From Collinsella phocaeensis (GTDB lineage Bacteria > Actinomycetota > Coriobacteriia > Coriobacteriales > Coriobacteriaceae): a DNA stretch of 64,000 nucleotides. The stretch covers positions 310,001 through 374,000 of the forward strand of contig NZ_FQLR01000004.1 of assembly GCF_900119895.1 (NCBI RefSeq), read 5' to 3'. The notes below the pieces were generated by a model. That model was given only the letters and a program-made list of their open reading frames with translations. It made no database searches and was not told the DNA's origin. The translations under genes were made by a program, and so were the position numbers. Below, one piece after another: positions 42,454 to 50,892 of this stretch; position 1 is the first letter of the stretch; each line of letters opens with the position of its first letter.

Positions 42454-43437
42454 ATGAGGCTGCATGCATCTTCGAGCGCTTCCCGCCGCGTCGTCGCGGC
42501 CGTCTGCGCCGCCGCGGTCGCACTGTGCGGGTCGGGCTGCGCGCTGACGACCCCCTCGCGCGCCGAGGTCCGCCCGGAGTCGGTCGAGCCCCAGGTGAGT
42601 TCTTCCGCACTGGTCGAGGACGGCGTGCTCACCGTCGCGCTCAACACGAGCAGCGCCCCGCAGGCCATGCTCGCCCAGGACGGGACCGTCACGGGCTATG
42701 CCGCCGACGTCGCGCGGGAGCTCGGCGAGAGGCTCGGCCTCCCGGTCGCCTTCGTGGACTCCGCCAGCGTCTCCGCGCTCGCCGACGGCGAGGCCGATAT
42801 CTTCCTCGGCGCTTCCCCCTCGGCGTCCGATGACGAGGTGGAGACGGTCGGATCCTATCTCGAGGACGCGTCGGCGCTCTTCTGCCACAAGGACAGGGCC
42901 GAAGCCGTCTCCGCCGCGTCGCTGGCGGGCGCCACGGTCGCCGTCCAGGGCTCCTCGGCCGCCGCGGACGCCCTGAACTCCGCGGGCATCTCGGTCAACC
43001 AGGAGGACTGCTCCAACGTCAACGAGTGCTTCGAGGCGCTGGCCGAGGGCCGCGTCGACTACGTGGCCTGCAACGCCGCCGCCGGCGCCTACCTCGCGCG
43101 CGCCTACGCCGGGGTCCGGATCGCCGGGACGCTCGACGCCCCCTCGACGCTCCAGGTGAGCGTCAGGGCCTCCAGCCCCGAGCTGGCCGAGGCCGTCGTC
43201 GAGGCCTTCGATTCCGTTTCCGCGGACGGCACGCTCGATTCCGTGCGCACGTTCTGGTTCGGGGCCCTTCCGGGGAGCCTCTCGGGGACGCTCGTCTCCG
43301 GCGTGGAGCTCAAGTCTGCTCAGCAGGAAGAGGACGGCTCCGAGGCCGGCCAGGACGCTTCCGCAGGCGCTGAGGGGGAGTCCGATGACGCCGTCGAGGG
43401 CGCCATCGACCACGACATCAACAGCTTCCAGGGGTAG
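42454..43437 (+). CDS. Extracellular solute-binding protein (amino-acid ABC transporter type)
   Basis: This 327-residue protein has a secretory N-terminus (RRVVAAVCAAAVALCGSGCAL) with a likely lipid-modified Cys near residue 29, although the lipobox is not ideal. A periplasmic-binding-protein-3 fold follows (VLTVALNTSSAPQAMLAQDG ... VTGYAADVARELGERLGLPV ... ADIFLGASPS), as in amino-acid binding proteins. The C-terminal 40 residues are acidic and disordered. No permease or ATPase gene is adjacent, so it may be an orphan subunit or a sensor. Start chosen at 42454, after GGAGA; the frame is open upstream through the RNA region. Confidence 0.75.
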   Translation: MRLHASSSASRRVVAAVCAAAVALCGSGCALTTPSRAEVRPESVEPQVSSSALVEDGVLTVALNTSSAPQAMLAQDGTVTGYAADVARELGERLGLPVAFVDSASVSALADGEADIFLGASPSASDDEVETVGSYLEDASALFCHKDRAEAVSAASLAGATVAVQGSSAAADALNSAGISVNQEDCSNVNECFEALAEGRVDYVACNAAAGAYLARAYAGVRIAGTLDAPSTLQVSVRASSPELAEAVVEAFDSVSADGTLDSVRTFWFGALPGSLSGTLVSGVELKSAQQEEDGSEAGQDASAGAEGESDDAVEGAIDHDINSFQG

Positions 43438-43490
43438 GCTCCCATCCTTTCTGCAGCTCAGGACAGGCAGGTATCGTAGATTGACGGCAT

Positions 43491-43530
43491 GCGCCCCGTC
43501 CTCCCGACCATGGAGGGCGGGGCGTTTCCC
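43491..43530 (+). terminator. Terminator after the solute-binding gene
   Basis: CGCCCCGTCCTCC (43492-43504) pairs with GGAGGGCGGGGCG (43512-43524) with one wobble pair, followed by TTT. Confidence 0.6.
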
Positions 43531-43570
43531 ATGCGGCGCACCGTATCGGGAGGCGGGCGCATGCCGCGTC

Positions 43571-43616
43571 AGGGCCAAACGGCGCATGGGGCGCAAGGGC
43601 CAATCGGCGCATGGGG
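43571..43616. repeat. Two 21-bp direct repeats upstream of raiA
   Basis: AGGGCCAAACGGCGCATGGG begins at 43571 and a copy with one change begins at 43596 (25-base period). They lie between the solute-binding gene terminator and raiA and code for nothing apparent. Confidence 0.55.
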
Positions 43617-43719
43617 GCGAAGAATACGTCAGCGGCGTCTTCACATTTTGCGCATCGTCCCGTGCGGAATGTGGGTACAACTGAGGTACGTCCTAATCCC
43701 GGATAGATTGGAGCCACGT

Positions 43720-44304
43720 ATGGATATCAAGGTTTCTGGGCGCAAGACCACAGTTACCGATGCTCTGCGTGCGCACGTCGACGAGAAGATCGGCGAGGCC
43801 CTCAAGGTATTCGACATCAACCCCATGACGGTCGATGTCGTGCTGCGTTATGAGAAGAATCCCTCGAACCCCAATCCGGCTATCGTCGAGGTCACGGTTC
43901 GCGTGCGCGGTTCGGTGATTCGCGTGGCCGAGCACGGGGCGGACATGTATTCCGCCATCGACCTTTCGGCGGACAAGGTGACGCGCCAGCTGCGCAAGTT
44001 CAAGACGCGCGTGGTGGACAACCGTCAGCAGGGTCCGTCCGCGGCCGAGGTCGCTCCGGTGCCCTCTGTCGAGGATCTGGCCGACCTGCTGATCCCCGCG
44101 GAGGAGGACGAGCAGCTGGTTCGCGAGAAGGTCATCGACATCACGCCGATGACCGAGGAGCAGGCGCTCGTGCAGACCGATCTTCTGGGGCATGACTTCT
44201 ACGTCTTCGAGAACGCCACGACGGGGCTCATCAATGTGGTCTATCACCGTAAGAATGGTGGATACGGCATCATCAAGCCCAAAATCGAGACGCTCGACGA
44301 GTAA
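43720..44304 (+). CDS. raiA: Ribosome hibernation-promoting factor, long form
   Basis: This 194-residue protein has the N-terminal ribosome-binding domain (MDIKVSGRKTTVTDALRAHV ... DMYSAIDLSADKVTRQLRKF) and the C-terminal dimerisation domain of long HPF (QALVQTDLLGHDFYVFENAT ... YHRKNGGYGIIKP). It binds idle 70S ribosomes and joins them into 100S dimers in stationary phase. The start at 43720 follows TTGGAG. A hairpin terminator lies after the gene, so it is monocistronic. Confidence 0.96.
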   Translation: MDIKVSGRKTTVTDALRAHVDEKIGEALKVFDINPMTVDVVLRYEKNPSNPNPAIVEVTVRVRGSVIRVAEHGADMYSAIDLSADKVTRQLRKFKTRVVDNRQQGPSAAEVAPVPSVEDLADLLIPAEEDEQLVREKVIDITPMTEEQALVQTDLLGHDFYVFENATTGLINVVYHRKNGGYGIIKPKIETLDE

Positions 44305-44331
44305 AATACATGCACATGCATGAGCGAATGC

Positions 44332-44366
44332 AGGCGGTCGCCCGTGCGGGCGGCCGCCTTCTTCTG
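44332..44366 (+). terminator. Terminator of raiA
   Basis: AGGCGGTCGCCC (44332-44343) pairs with GGGCGGCCGCCT (44348-44359) with one wobble pair. TCTTCT follows. Confidence 0.75.
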
Positions 44367-44385
44367 TAAGCGCGAAAGGGAGCAT

Positions 44386-45345
44386 ATGGCCGAAACGCAT
44401 TCCGCACACGAAGCCCCCTCGGGCGTGAGGATCGTCATCGACACCTGCGCCGACCTGACCCCCGAGGTCGCCGCGTCGCTGGATGTCGACATCCTGGGAT
44501 TCCCCTATATCCTGGACGGCGAGGAGCATACGGACGATATCTGGACGAGCATCACGCCCGAGGAGTTCTACGACAAGCTCCGCGCCGGATCTTCCGCCTC
44601 GACCTCCGCGGTGTCGCTCGGGCGGTATCTCGAGTTCTTCGAGCAGTGCGCCCAGGAGGGCACGCCCACGGTGTACCTGTGCTTCACGAGCGCGCTCTCG
44701 AGCAGCTACGGCACGGCGTGCACCGCGGCCGACCAGGTCCGCGCCTCCTATCCCGATTTCGAGCTTCACGTGGTGGACAACGCCTTGCCCTGCGCCTGCG
44801 GCGAGCTGCTTGCGCTGGAGGCCGTCCGTCAGCGCGCGGCCGGCCTCGATGCGTCGCAGCTGGCTGCCTGGGCCGACGAGGCGAAGACCTACATCCACGG
44901 CTACTTCACCCTCGACAGCCTTGACGCCCTGAGTGCCGGCGGGCGCATCCCGCCCGCGGCCGCGCAGCTGTCCAGCAAGCTCGACATCAAGCCCGAGCTC
45001 TCGTTCGACCTCTCCGGCGCCCTGTCCCTCATCGGCGTCAACCGCGGTCGGAAGAAGGCCCTGAAGTCGCTCGTCAAGTCGTTCAAGGAGAACTGGGTTC
45101 CCGACCCGTCGATGCCCGTCACCATCGTCTCGGCGGACGCCGAGAAGGACGCCGACTGGCTGGAGGCCGCGATCCGCAAGGAGGACGGCTGCTCCGACCT
45201 TTCCATCATCCGCGGGTCGGTGGGACCGACCATCGGATCGCATGTCGGTCCGGGCATGGTGGCGATCATCTTCTGGGGCGGCGATCGCTCCGAGAAGATC
45301 TCGCTGTCCGACCGGATCGCACGCCGTGTGCGCGGCGGGGAATAA
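44386..45345 (+). CDS. DegV-family fatty-acid-binding protein
   Basis: This 319-residue DegV protein (IVIDTCADLTPEVAASLDVD ... DKLRAGSSASTSAVSLGRYL ... LCFTSALSSSYGTACTAADQ ... GGRIPPAAAQLSSKLDIKP) matches the family length. DegV/FakB proteins bind a fatty acid and present it to the FakA kinase; no fakA lies nearby. The ATG at 44386 follows GAAAGGGAG. Confidence 0.92.
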   Translation: MAETHSAHEAPSGVRIVIDTCADLTPEVAASLDVDILGFPYILDGEEHTDDIWTSITPEEFYDKLRAGSSASTSAVSLGRYLEFFEQCAQEGTPTVYLCFTSALSSSYGTACTAADQVRASYPDFELHVVDNALPCACGELLALEAVRQRAAGLDASQLAAWADEAKTYIHGYFTLDSLDALSAGGRIPPAAAQLSSKLDIKPELSFDLSGALSLIGVNRGRKKALKSLVKSFKENWVPDPSMPVTIVSADAEKDADWLEAAIRKEDGCSDLSIIRGSVGPTIGSHVGPGMVAIIFWGGDRSEKISLSDRIARRVRGGE

Positions 45346-45453
45346 GTCCTGTGCGGGCGGGCGCGCATGCGCGTGTCCGCTTCGCGCGTGCACGCGCCGT
45401 CGCGCATCGTCGCGGCCCGGCGCCGTACAACACCTTTGAGCAAGGAGATGCAT

Positions 45454-46503
45454 ATGGCAACTGACAACCTTAAGATCGCTTTCGTGGGGACCGGCATCAT
45501 GGGCGCGCCCATCGCCGGCCACATCCTGGACGCCGGCTACGAGGTGACCGTCTACACCCGCACGCAGGCCAAGGCCGCGGCGCTCATCGAGCGCGGCGCG
45601 CGGTGGGCGGACAGCCCCGCCGCCGCGGCGGCGGGCGCGGACGTCGTGTTCACGATGGTCGGCTTCCCCACCGAGGTGGAGGAGGTCTACCTCTCGGGCG
45701 ACGGCTTGCTCGCTTCGGCCAAGGACGGCGCGTACCTGGTCGACCTCACCACGAGCTCTCCTGAGCTCGCCCGCGATATCGCCGAGGCGGCCGAGACCAT
45801 GGGCAAGCACGCCTTCGATATCCCGGTCACCGGCGGCGAGGCGGGCGCCATCGCCGGCACCCTGACGCTGATCGCCGGCGCGACCGAGCGCGACATCGAG
45901 GCGATCCGGCCCGTCCTCGAGACGTTCTCCCACACGATCTTCTGCTTCGGCGGCGCGGGCAAGGGCCAGGCTGCCAAGCTGGCCAACCAGGTCGCTCTCG
46001 CTTCCAGCATGGTGGGCATGGCCGACGCGCTCTCGCTCGCCGAGCAGAGCGGGCTCGATCTGGCCCAGACGCGCGCGATGATCCTCGGCGGCACCGGGGC
46101 CTCCGGCGCCATGGAGAACCTCGCTCCCAAGGCGCTCGAGGGCGACTGGAAGCCGGGCTTCATGGTCCAGCACTTCCTCAAGGACATCGGCCTGGCGTTG
46201 CAGCTCGCCGAGGAGAAGGAGATCGCCCTTCCGGGGGCGGACACCGCCTTCACGCTCTACGACATGCTCGACGCCATCGGTGGCGGCTCCCTGGGCACGC
46301 AGGCCATCACCCTGCTGTACCAGGAAGAGGCCGAGGCCGTCGCCGCCGGTCTCGATTGGTCGCTCTACCAGCACGGGCACGGGCACGAGCACGAGGACGG
46401 CTGCGGCTGCGGCCACGACCACGGCGACGACCACGAGTGCGCGTGCGGCCACGACCACGGCGACGACCACGAGTGCGCCTGCGGCCACGACCACGCGGAG
46501 TAG
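45454..46503 (+). CDS. NAD(P)-dependent beta-hydroxyacid dehydrogenase with His/Cys-rich tail
   Basis: Residues 1 to about 305 are a beta-hydroxyacid dehydrogenase of the 3-hydroxyisobutyrate/tartronate semialdehyde type: dinucleotide motif FVGTGIMGAPIAGHI, substrate loop DIPVTGGEAGAIAGTL and catalytic lysine in GKGQAAKLANQ. The last 43 residues are a metal-binding-like tail (HGHGHEHEDGCGCGHDHGDD, then ECACGHDHGDD twice) made of a 36-base DNA repeat. Such tails are usual in nickel or zinc chaperones, not in this enzyme family. Start chosen at 45454, six bases after AAGGAG. The next two genes follow with almost no gap. Confidence 0.88.
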   Translation: MATDNLKIAFVGTGIMGAPIAGHILDAGYEVTVYTRTQAKAAALIERGARWADSPAAAAAGADVVFTMVGFPTEVEEVYLSGDGLLASAKDGAYLVDLTTSSPELARDIAEAAETMGKHAFDIPVTGGEAGAIAGTLTLIAGATERDIEAIRPVLETFSHTIFCFGGAGKGQAAKLANQVALASSMVGMADALSLAEQSGLDLAQTRAMILGGTGASGAMENLAPKALEGDWKPGFMVQHFLKDIGLALQLAEEKEIALPGADTAFTLYDMLDAIGGGSLGTQAITLLYQEEAEAVAAGLDWSLYQHGHGHEHEDGCGCGHDHGDDHECACGHDHGDDHECACGHDHAE

Positions 46504-46509
46504 CGGGGC

Positions 46510-46935
46510 ATGGCGTTCTTCATTCTCTCGGCCGTCCTGTTCGCGTTCTGCGTCTACATCGGTTTTCTGGTCGGCAACACGCTGGGCGGCCGCGTGGTCT
46601 CCACGAAGGACTACTGGAAGCTCAACGCGCTCGCGGTGCTCGTCGCGGTGCTGCTGGCGTTTATCGTCGCGCAGCTCCCTTTGCTGTATTCGGTGGTGAT
46701 CGGTCTGCTTGCGGGCGCGATCGTCGGACTCAAGATGGGATTCGGCGAGTCGGTGGGCATCTGGCGCGCCCACGATAAGATGTTCAATGTCAACCGCGGG
46801 CAGCGCGACGTCGCCGAGCGCGGGGTGGGCGAGGAGCGCCGGCGCCGCCGCAAGTCCGGTGAGGCGGGCCCCGATCTGATCTCGGTGTCCGGCGACGCGG
46901 CGAAAAGGGATAACGAAGCAAGGAAGGCGAGGTAG
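46510..46935 (+). CDS. Hypothetical membrane protein
   Basis: This 141-residue protein has two or three predicted membrane spans (FFILSAVLFAFCVYIGFLVG; LNALAVLVAVLLAFIVAQLP; SVVIGLLAGAIVGLKMGF) and a basic cytoplasmic tail (ERRRRRKSGEAG). I recognise no family. It starts six bases after the dehydrogenase stop and ends six bases before the next gene, so the three form an operon. Confidence 0.75.
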   Translation: MAFFILSAVLFAFCVYIGFLVGNTLGGRVVSTKDYWKLNALAVLVAVLLAFIVAQLPLLYSVVIGLLAGAIVGLKMGFGESVGIWRAHDKMFNVNRGQRDVAERGVGEERRRRRKSGEAGPDLISVSGDAAKRDNEARKAR

Positions 46936-46941
46936 CAACCG

Positions 46942-47637
46942 ATGGCTGAGACTACGATGCATGAGATGACCCCCGAGGAGGCCGAGCGCCTCGCGTCGGT
47001 CGAGAAGGACCGCGACGCCCTCGCGGCGCTCGTCGAGGAGCTCTCCGGCCGCACCCGTCGCTCCCGCCAGCTCGCCGCGCACGTGGTGCACCTGCTCGCC
47101 GACCGCGAACCCGAGCTGCTCGCGCCGTATATCGATGAGCTGGTCGACGCCCTGGAGCGCCCCGAGGCCCAGACGCGCTGGGAGATTATCGACGCCCTGT
47201 CGATCCTGACCGAGACGCACGCCAAGGAGGTCGGTGCCGCCTACGACGGGGCCGAGGCCGCCCTGTTCGACGAGCTTTCCGCCACCTTGCGCCTGTCCGC
47301 GTTCCGCCTGCTCTGCACCTGGGGCGCCACCGATCGCGGCAGGTCCCGGAAGGTGTGGCCGCTGCTCGACGAGGCGATCCAGTGCTATCACGGCGACCTG
47401 GAGTACCGTGACATGCTGGGCTACCTGCATCTGTTCGCCACGGGCAAGATCGAGGGCGGCGTCGCCGGCGAGCTCGCCGGGCGCCTCCAGTTCGATGCCG
47501 AGAACGGCAAGGGAAGCTATCTCAAGGCCCGTTCCTCCGAGATCTACAGCCTGCTGGTCAAGCGCTTCAAGCTCGAGAACCCGCAGAAGCGCGCGCGTGC
47601 CCAGGCCGCCTCGGACGACGATGACGCTGATGAGTAA
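46942..47637 (+). CDS. Hypothetical HEAT-like helical repeat protein
   Basis: This 231-residue, all-helical acidic protein shows HEAT-like segments (SRQLAAHVVHLLADREPELL, APYIDELVDALERPEAQTRW, EIIDALSILTETHAKEVGAA) and ends in DDDDADE. This suggests a protein-interaction scaffold; function is unknown. It is the last gene of the dehydrogenase operon, closed by a terminator. Confidence 0.75.
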   Translation: MAETTMHEMTPEEAERLASVEKDRDALAALVEELSGRTRRSRQLAAHVVHLLADREPELLAPYIDELVDALERPEAQTRWEIIDALSILTETHAKEVGAAYDGAEAALFDELSATLRLSAFRLLCTWGATDRGRSRKVWPLLDEAIQCYHGDLEYRDMLGYLHLFATGKIEGGVAGELAGRLQFDAENGKGSYLKARSSEIYSLLVKRFKLENPQKRARAQAASDDDDADE

Positions 47638-47669
47638 TTCGTCGGGTCGAACCGTTTAATAAAGACCTA

Positions 47670-47707
47670 AGGGGATGCGCCGCTCAGGATGGCGTATCCT
47701 CTTTTTC
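47670..47707 (+). terminator. Terminator after the HEAT-like gene
   Basis: AGGGGATGCGCC (47670-47681) pairs with GGCGTATCCTCT (47691-47702) through 12 pairs with two wobbles. The run CTTTTT follows. Confidence 0.85.
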
Positions 47708-47766
47708 ATTTAGGACCCTGACGCCCGCTGTCGCGAGCGGGCGCGATCATGCAAGGAGATATGCCC

Positions 47767-48831
47767 ATGGGTTTGATCCAGAAGAAGGAAGAGCACGAGG
47801 TCGTCGACGGCATCGAGGTCATCGAGCGCTCCGATGTGCCGGAGGACCTGCCCCAGGTCGAGGTCGATCTCGTCGAGGGCGAGAGCGCCGAGGACATCGC
47901 AGGCGACGGCTCGGACGGTGGTGGCGACGGCGGCTCGGGCAACGACGGCGGGTCGCACGACGGCGACGCGGCGGATCCCGGGGACGGGGAGCCGCGAAAG
48001 CCCGGCTGCGGCGTCTCCAAGGTCTTTGTCGCCGTGGCAGCCGTGCTCGTGGTCGTCGCCGCGATCGGCGGCTACTTCTTCGGCTCCGGCGGCTTCGGCG
48101 CCAAGGGGGCGGGTTCGGCCACGGTGGAGGAGGGCCAGCTCGACGCCGCGGTCGCGCGCTATACCTACGGCGGCGCCACCAAGACCCTGACCGTCCGCGA
48201 GGTCATCGAGGACCAGTACAGCCTGGAGACCGCCCAGGACGAGGACGGAAACTACGCCGTTCCCACGGCCGACACGACGCTGGCCTACGTTCGCAACCGC
48301 ATCCTGCTCGACGAGGCCGCCGCGCGCGGGATCGAGCCGACCGACGACGAGATCGCCGAGTACGCCGTGTCGACGATCGGCACCTCCGACTACTCCGAGA
48401 TGTCCGAGCAGTACGGGCTTTCCGAGGAGCAGGCCAAGAGCGTGGTCAAGGACCAGCTGACGCTCAAGCAGCTCTACGATGAGGTCGTGGGCGACGTCAC
48501 CGCCTCGGCTCCCGAGGCTCCCGAGGAGCCGGCCGACGGCGACACCTCTACCGCCTCCAAGGAGTACGCCGACTACATCATCGCGCTCGCCGGCGATGAG
48601 TGGGATGCCGAGAAGGGCACCTGGGCGAGCGAGGACGGCGCGTTTGCCACGGCGCTGGCCGGCCAGGACTTCACCGCGGACTCCGCGACCTACGAGCAGG
48701 CCCTGACCGCCTACTACACCGCGTACCAGGAGTACTCGAGCGTCGCATCCGAGGCCAACACGACGTATCGCGATTTCTGCAACACGTTGTTCGCGAGCGC
48801 GGACGTCACGCTGCTCGGCCTGTTCGTGTAG
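47767..48831 (+). CDS. Membrane-anchored SurA N-terminal-like protein
   Basis: This 354-residue protein has an acidic, Gly/Asp-rich cytoplasmic N-terminus, one membrane span (VSKVFVAVAAVLVVVAAIGGYFFG, about residues 88-111) and an extracellular helical domain. That domain resembles the SurA/trigger-factor chaperone module (AYVRNRILLDEAAARGIEPT ... SEEQAKSVVKDQLTLKQLYD). No parvulin PPIase domain is visible, so it is probably a chaperone-like or structural protein and not an isomerase. Start chosen at 47767, eight bases after AAGGAG; in-frame ATGs at 47749 and 47761 are too close to or before that site. Confidence 0.75.
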   Translation: MGLIQKKEEHEVVDGIEVIERSDVPEDLPQVEVDLVEGESAEDIAGDGSDGGGDGGSGNDGGSHDGDAADPGDGEPRKPGCGVSKVFVAVAAVLVVVAAIGGYFFGSGGFGAKGAGSATVEEGQLDAAVARYTYGGATKTLTVREVIEDQYSLETAQDEDGNYAVPTADTTLAYVRNRILLDEAAARGIEPTDDEIAEYAVSTIGTSDYSEMSEQYGLSEEQAKSVVKDQLTLKQLYDEVVGDVTASAPEAPEEPADGDTSTASKEYADYIIALAGDEWDAEKGTWASEDGAFATALAGQDFTADSATYEQALTAYYTAYQEYSSVASEANTTYRDFCNTLFASADVTLLGLFV

Positions 48832-49152
48832 CGAACGGGTGCGTCCGCGCGGCTCGACCTCGCCCATCGTGTGTGCTTCACGGAGCCCCCGCCTTCTCGG
48901 CGGGGGCTCCGTCTCGTTTTGAGGGGCGCTGCCCGAGGCGGCTTCTGCCGCCGTATCCGTTGCGTCGCGCGCGTACACGGACGGAGCGCTCCGTTCGTAC
49001 GATATCGCGCCGCCGTGCGCACCGCGCCTTGGTATCCTGAACCGCGAACGCCCATCATGCGGCAGGGACCGCATATCGAGCGGCGCATACGGCCCGGCGG
49101 GCCGCCGGATGCGCGGGTGCGCCGCGGGCAGGTCGGATGAGGAGGTATTCCG
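48832..49152. other. Intergenic region before the phosphorylase gene
   Basis: It contains the terminator at 48880-48920 and the 14-bp palindrome ACGGAGCGCTCCGT (48981-48994), flanked at a few bases by GTAC on both sides (48973-48976 and 48997-49000). The palindrome could be an operator for the phosphorylase gene. Nothing else is recognisable. Confidence 0.45.
48880..48920 (+). terminator. Terminator after the SurA-N-like gene
   Basis: ACGGAGCCCCCGCC (48880-48893) pairs perfectly with 48899-48912; GTCTCGTTTT follows. Confidence 0.85.
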
Positions 49153-49977
49153 ATGGTTGACGAGCGTACGGTCGCATTTTGCGAGCCGAGTTTCGAGCAT
49201 CCCGTGGCGATCGTGCTGGGTAGCGGCCTAGGGTCGCTCGCGGACCGCGTGCGCGCGGTGCGGCGCATCCCGTACGACGACATCGAGGGCTTCCCCGATG
49301 AGGCGATTCCCGTGGAGGGGCATCGTCACGAGGTCATCGTGGGAACGCTCGAGGGCGTCCCGGTCGTGGTGTATCCCGGCCGCGTGCACCTGTATCAGGG
49401 GTATTCCGCCCTTGCGGTGACCTCCTTGGTGCGCCATGCGCACCATCTCGGATGCCGCGTCATCATCCTCACGTGCGCCTCGGGCGCAGTGCGCCAGGTG
49501 GCGCCGGGAACGGTCGGCCTCATCGCGGACCAGATCAATCTCACGGGCACCAACCCGCTCGTGGGGCTCGGCGGCCTGGCCGCCGCCCGCGACCGCGAGG
49601 ACCCGTTCGTCCCGATGGCCGGCGCCTACTCGCCCTACCTCACCGATCTCGCCCGGGCGGCGGGCGAGGAGGCGGGCGTGCCGCTCGCGGACGGCGTGTA
49701 CGCCGGGCTCCTCGGCCCCACGTACGAGACGGCGGCCGAGGTTCGCGCCCTCGGTATCCTGGGCGCTGATTTCGTGGGCTGCTCGACCGTATGCGAGGCT
49801 ATCATGGCGCACACCCTGGAGATGCAGGTCCTGGGCGTGACGCTCGTCACCAATCGCGCGGGCCAGCCCGCGAACTCCCACAAGGAGGTGCTCGCCGAGG
49901 CGAGCGGCGCCATCGGCAAGGGCTGCACCGATGTGATCCTGGGCGTGCTGAGGCGCCTCGCCGCGACAGCGAAGTAA
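49153..49977 (+). CDS. punA: Purine nucleoside phosphorylase
   Basis: This 274-residue trimeric-type PNP cleaves inosine and guanosine to base and ribose-1-phosphate in purine salvage. Features: IVLGSGLGSLADRV, VEGHRHEVIVG, VYPGRVHLYQGYS, TCASGAVRQVAPGTVGLIAD, LLGPTYETAAEVRALGILGA, CSTVCEAIMA and the purine-binding asparagine in LVTNRAGQ. The ATG at 49153 has GAGGAGG upstream. The YhcH-like gene follows about 100 bases later. The close relative MTA phosphorylase is less likely because of the ETAAE and TNRAG segments. Confidence 0.93.
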   Translation: MVDERTVAFCEPSFEHPVAIVLGSGLGSLADRVRAVRRIPYDDIEGFPDEAIPVEGHRHEVIVGTLEGVPVVVYPGRVHLYQGYSALAVTSLVRHAHHLGCRVIILTCASGAVRQVAPGTVGLIADQINLTGTNPLVGLGGLAAARDREDPFVPMAGAYSPYLTDLARAAGEEAGVPLADGVYAGLLGPTYETAAEVRALGILGADFVGCSTVCEAIMAHTLEMQVLGVTLVTNRAGQPANSHKEVLAEASGAIGKGCTDVILGVLRRLAATAK

Positions 49978-50081
49978 GCCGCGTGGCCCCGCGTCGCCCT
50001 GCGGCGAGGCCACGCGGGGCGACGTCGTGGATGCGCCGCGTATAGCGTGCGGGCGAGAGGCCCGGGAGAGAGGATGGACTG

Positions 50082-50561
50082 ATGATTTACGGGGCATTGT
50101 GCGATATCGAGCGCTACCGCGGCCTTTACCGCGGACTCGACGCGCTGATCGATTGGCTGGCGGAATACGATCCCGCCCAGCTCGACTGCGGGTCCCACGA
50201 GATCTTGGGAAAGCGGGTGTACGCCAACGTGATGGCGCCGACGACGCGTCTCGAGGAGGGTGCCCATTACGAGACGCATCGCCGCTACCACGATCTCCAG
50301 ATCGACGTCGAGGGGCGCGAGGCGTTCAAGGTCGCCCTGGGCGAGCAGACCGGGGTCGAGCCGTTCAACGAGGCGGACGATTTCGAGCTCGTCGATACCG
50401 GGGACGGCATCCTCGGCGACCTGGACGAAGGGAAGTTCGCCTTGTTCGTGGTCGGTGAGCCGCACATGCCGACGCTCCAGTTCCCCGGCGACGGGGCGCG
50501 CGCGATCAAGAAGATCTGCTTCAAGATCGTCGATGATGCGTACTGGGACGAGACGGAGTAG
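50082..50561 (+). CDS. YhcH/YjgK/YiaL family cupin protein
   Basis: This 159-residue protein (MIYGALCDIERYRGLYRGLD ... HYETHRRYHDLQIDVEGREA ... FALFVVGEPHMPTLQFPGDG ... IKKICFKI) fits the family that includes E. coli NanQ/YhcH, a sialic acid anomerase, and the EbgC subunit. The likely metal ligands are in YETHRRYHD and GEPHMP. A sugar anomerase role is inferred. It lies near the amino-sugar locus but in a separate unit. Confidence 0.88.
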   Translation: MIYGALCDIERYRGLYRGLDALIDWLAEYDPAQLDCGSHEILGKRVYANVMAPTTRLEEGAHYETHRRYHDLQIDVEGREAFKVALGEQTGVEPFNEADDFELVDTGDGILGDLDEGKFALFVVGEPHMPTLQFPGDGARAIKKICFKIVDDAYWDETE

Positions 50562-50708
50562 GGCGCCGAACCGTGCGGTTGCGCGCCGAGGCTATTCCGA
50601 CGGTCTTGCTCGCGGTGGGCTCGGCGGCCGAGGGCGGCCGCACCCGAGCGGATGCACGCGCCTCGCTGCCGATCGGGGATGCAATTTCGAGAAAACCCGT
50701 GCAGGCAC

Positions 50709-50737
50709 TTGCGAAAACGCATCGGAGCACGTACTAT
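50709..50737 (+). promoter_or_regulatory. tRNA-Thr promoter
   Basis: TTGCGA (50709-50714) and TACTAT (50732-50737) are 17 bases apart. The -10 box lies 45 bases before the mature tRNA. Confidence 0.7.
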
Positions 50738-50781
50738 AACCAATCGTCGGATGTGCGCCTGCATATCCGGTTCATGGATGC

Positions 50782-50857
50782 GCCAACGTGGCTCAGCTGG
50801 TAGAGCAACGCACTCGTAATGCGTGGGTCAGCGGTTCGAATCCGCTCGTTGGCTCCA
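50782..50857 (+). tRNA. tRNA-Thr (anticodon CGT)
   Basis: A 76-base cloverleaf. The acceptor stem GCCAACG pairs with CGTTGGC, the D arm is GCTC-AGCTGGTA-GAGC, the anticodon stem ACGCA/TGCGT holds the loop CTCGTAA, and the T arm AGCGG-TTCGAAT-CCGCT is complete. The 3' CCA is encoded. The anticodon CGT reads ACG threonine codons. Confidence 0.97.
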
Positions 50858-50868
50858 TTGAATGCAAG

Positions 50869-50892
50869 AGGGTCCCTTCGGGGGCCCTTTTT
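50869..50892 (+). terminator. Terminator of tRNA-Thr
   Basis: AGGGTCCC (50869-50876) pairs with GGGGCCCT (50881-50888) around a TTCG loop; a T-run follows. Confidence 0.88.

Noticed and set aside
50562-50781. Small gene between the YhcH-family gene and tRNA-Thr
   Set aside because: No ribosome site or coding pattern is present; the region holds the tRNA promoter.
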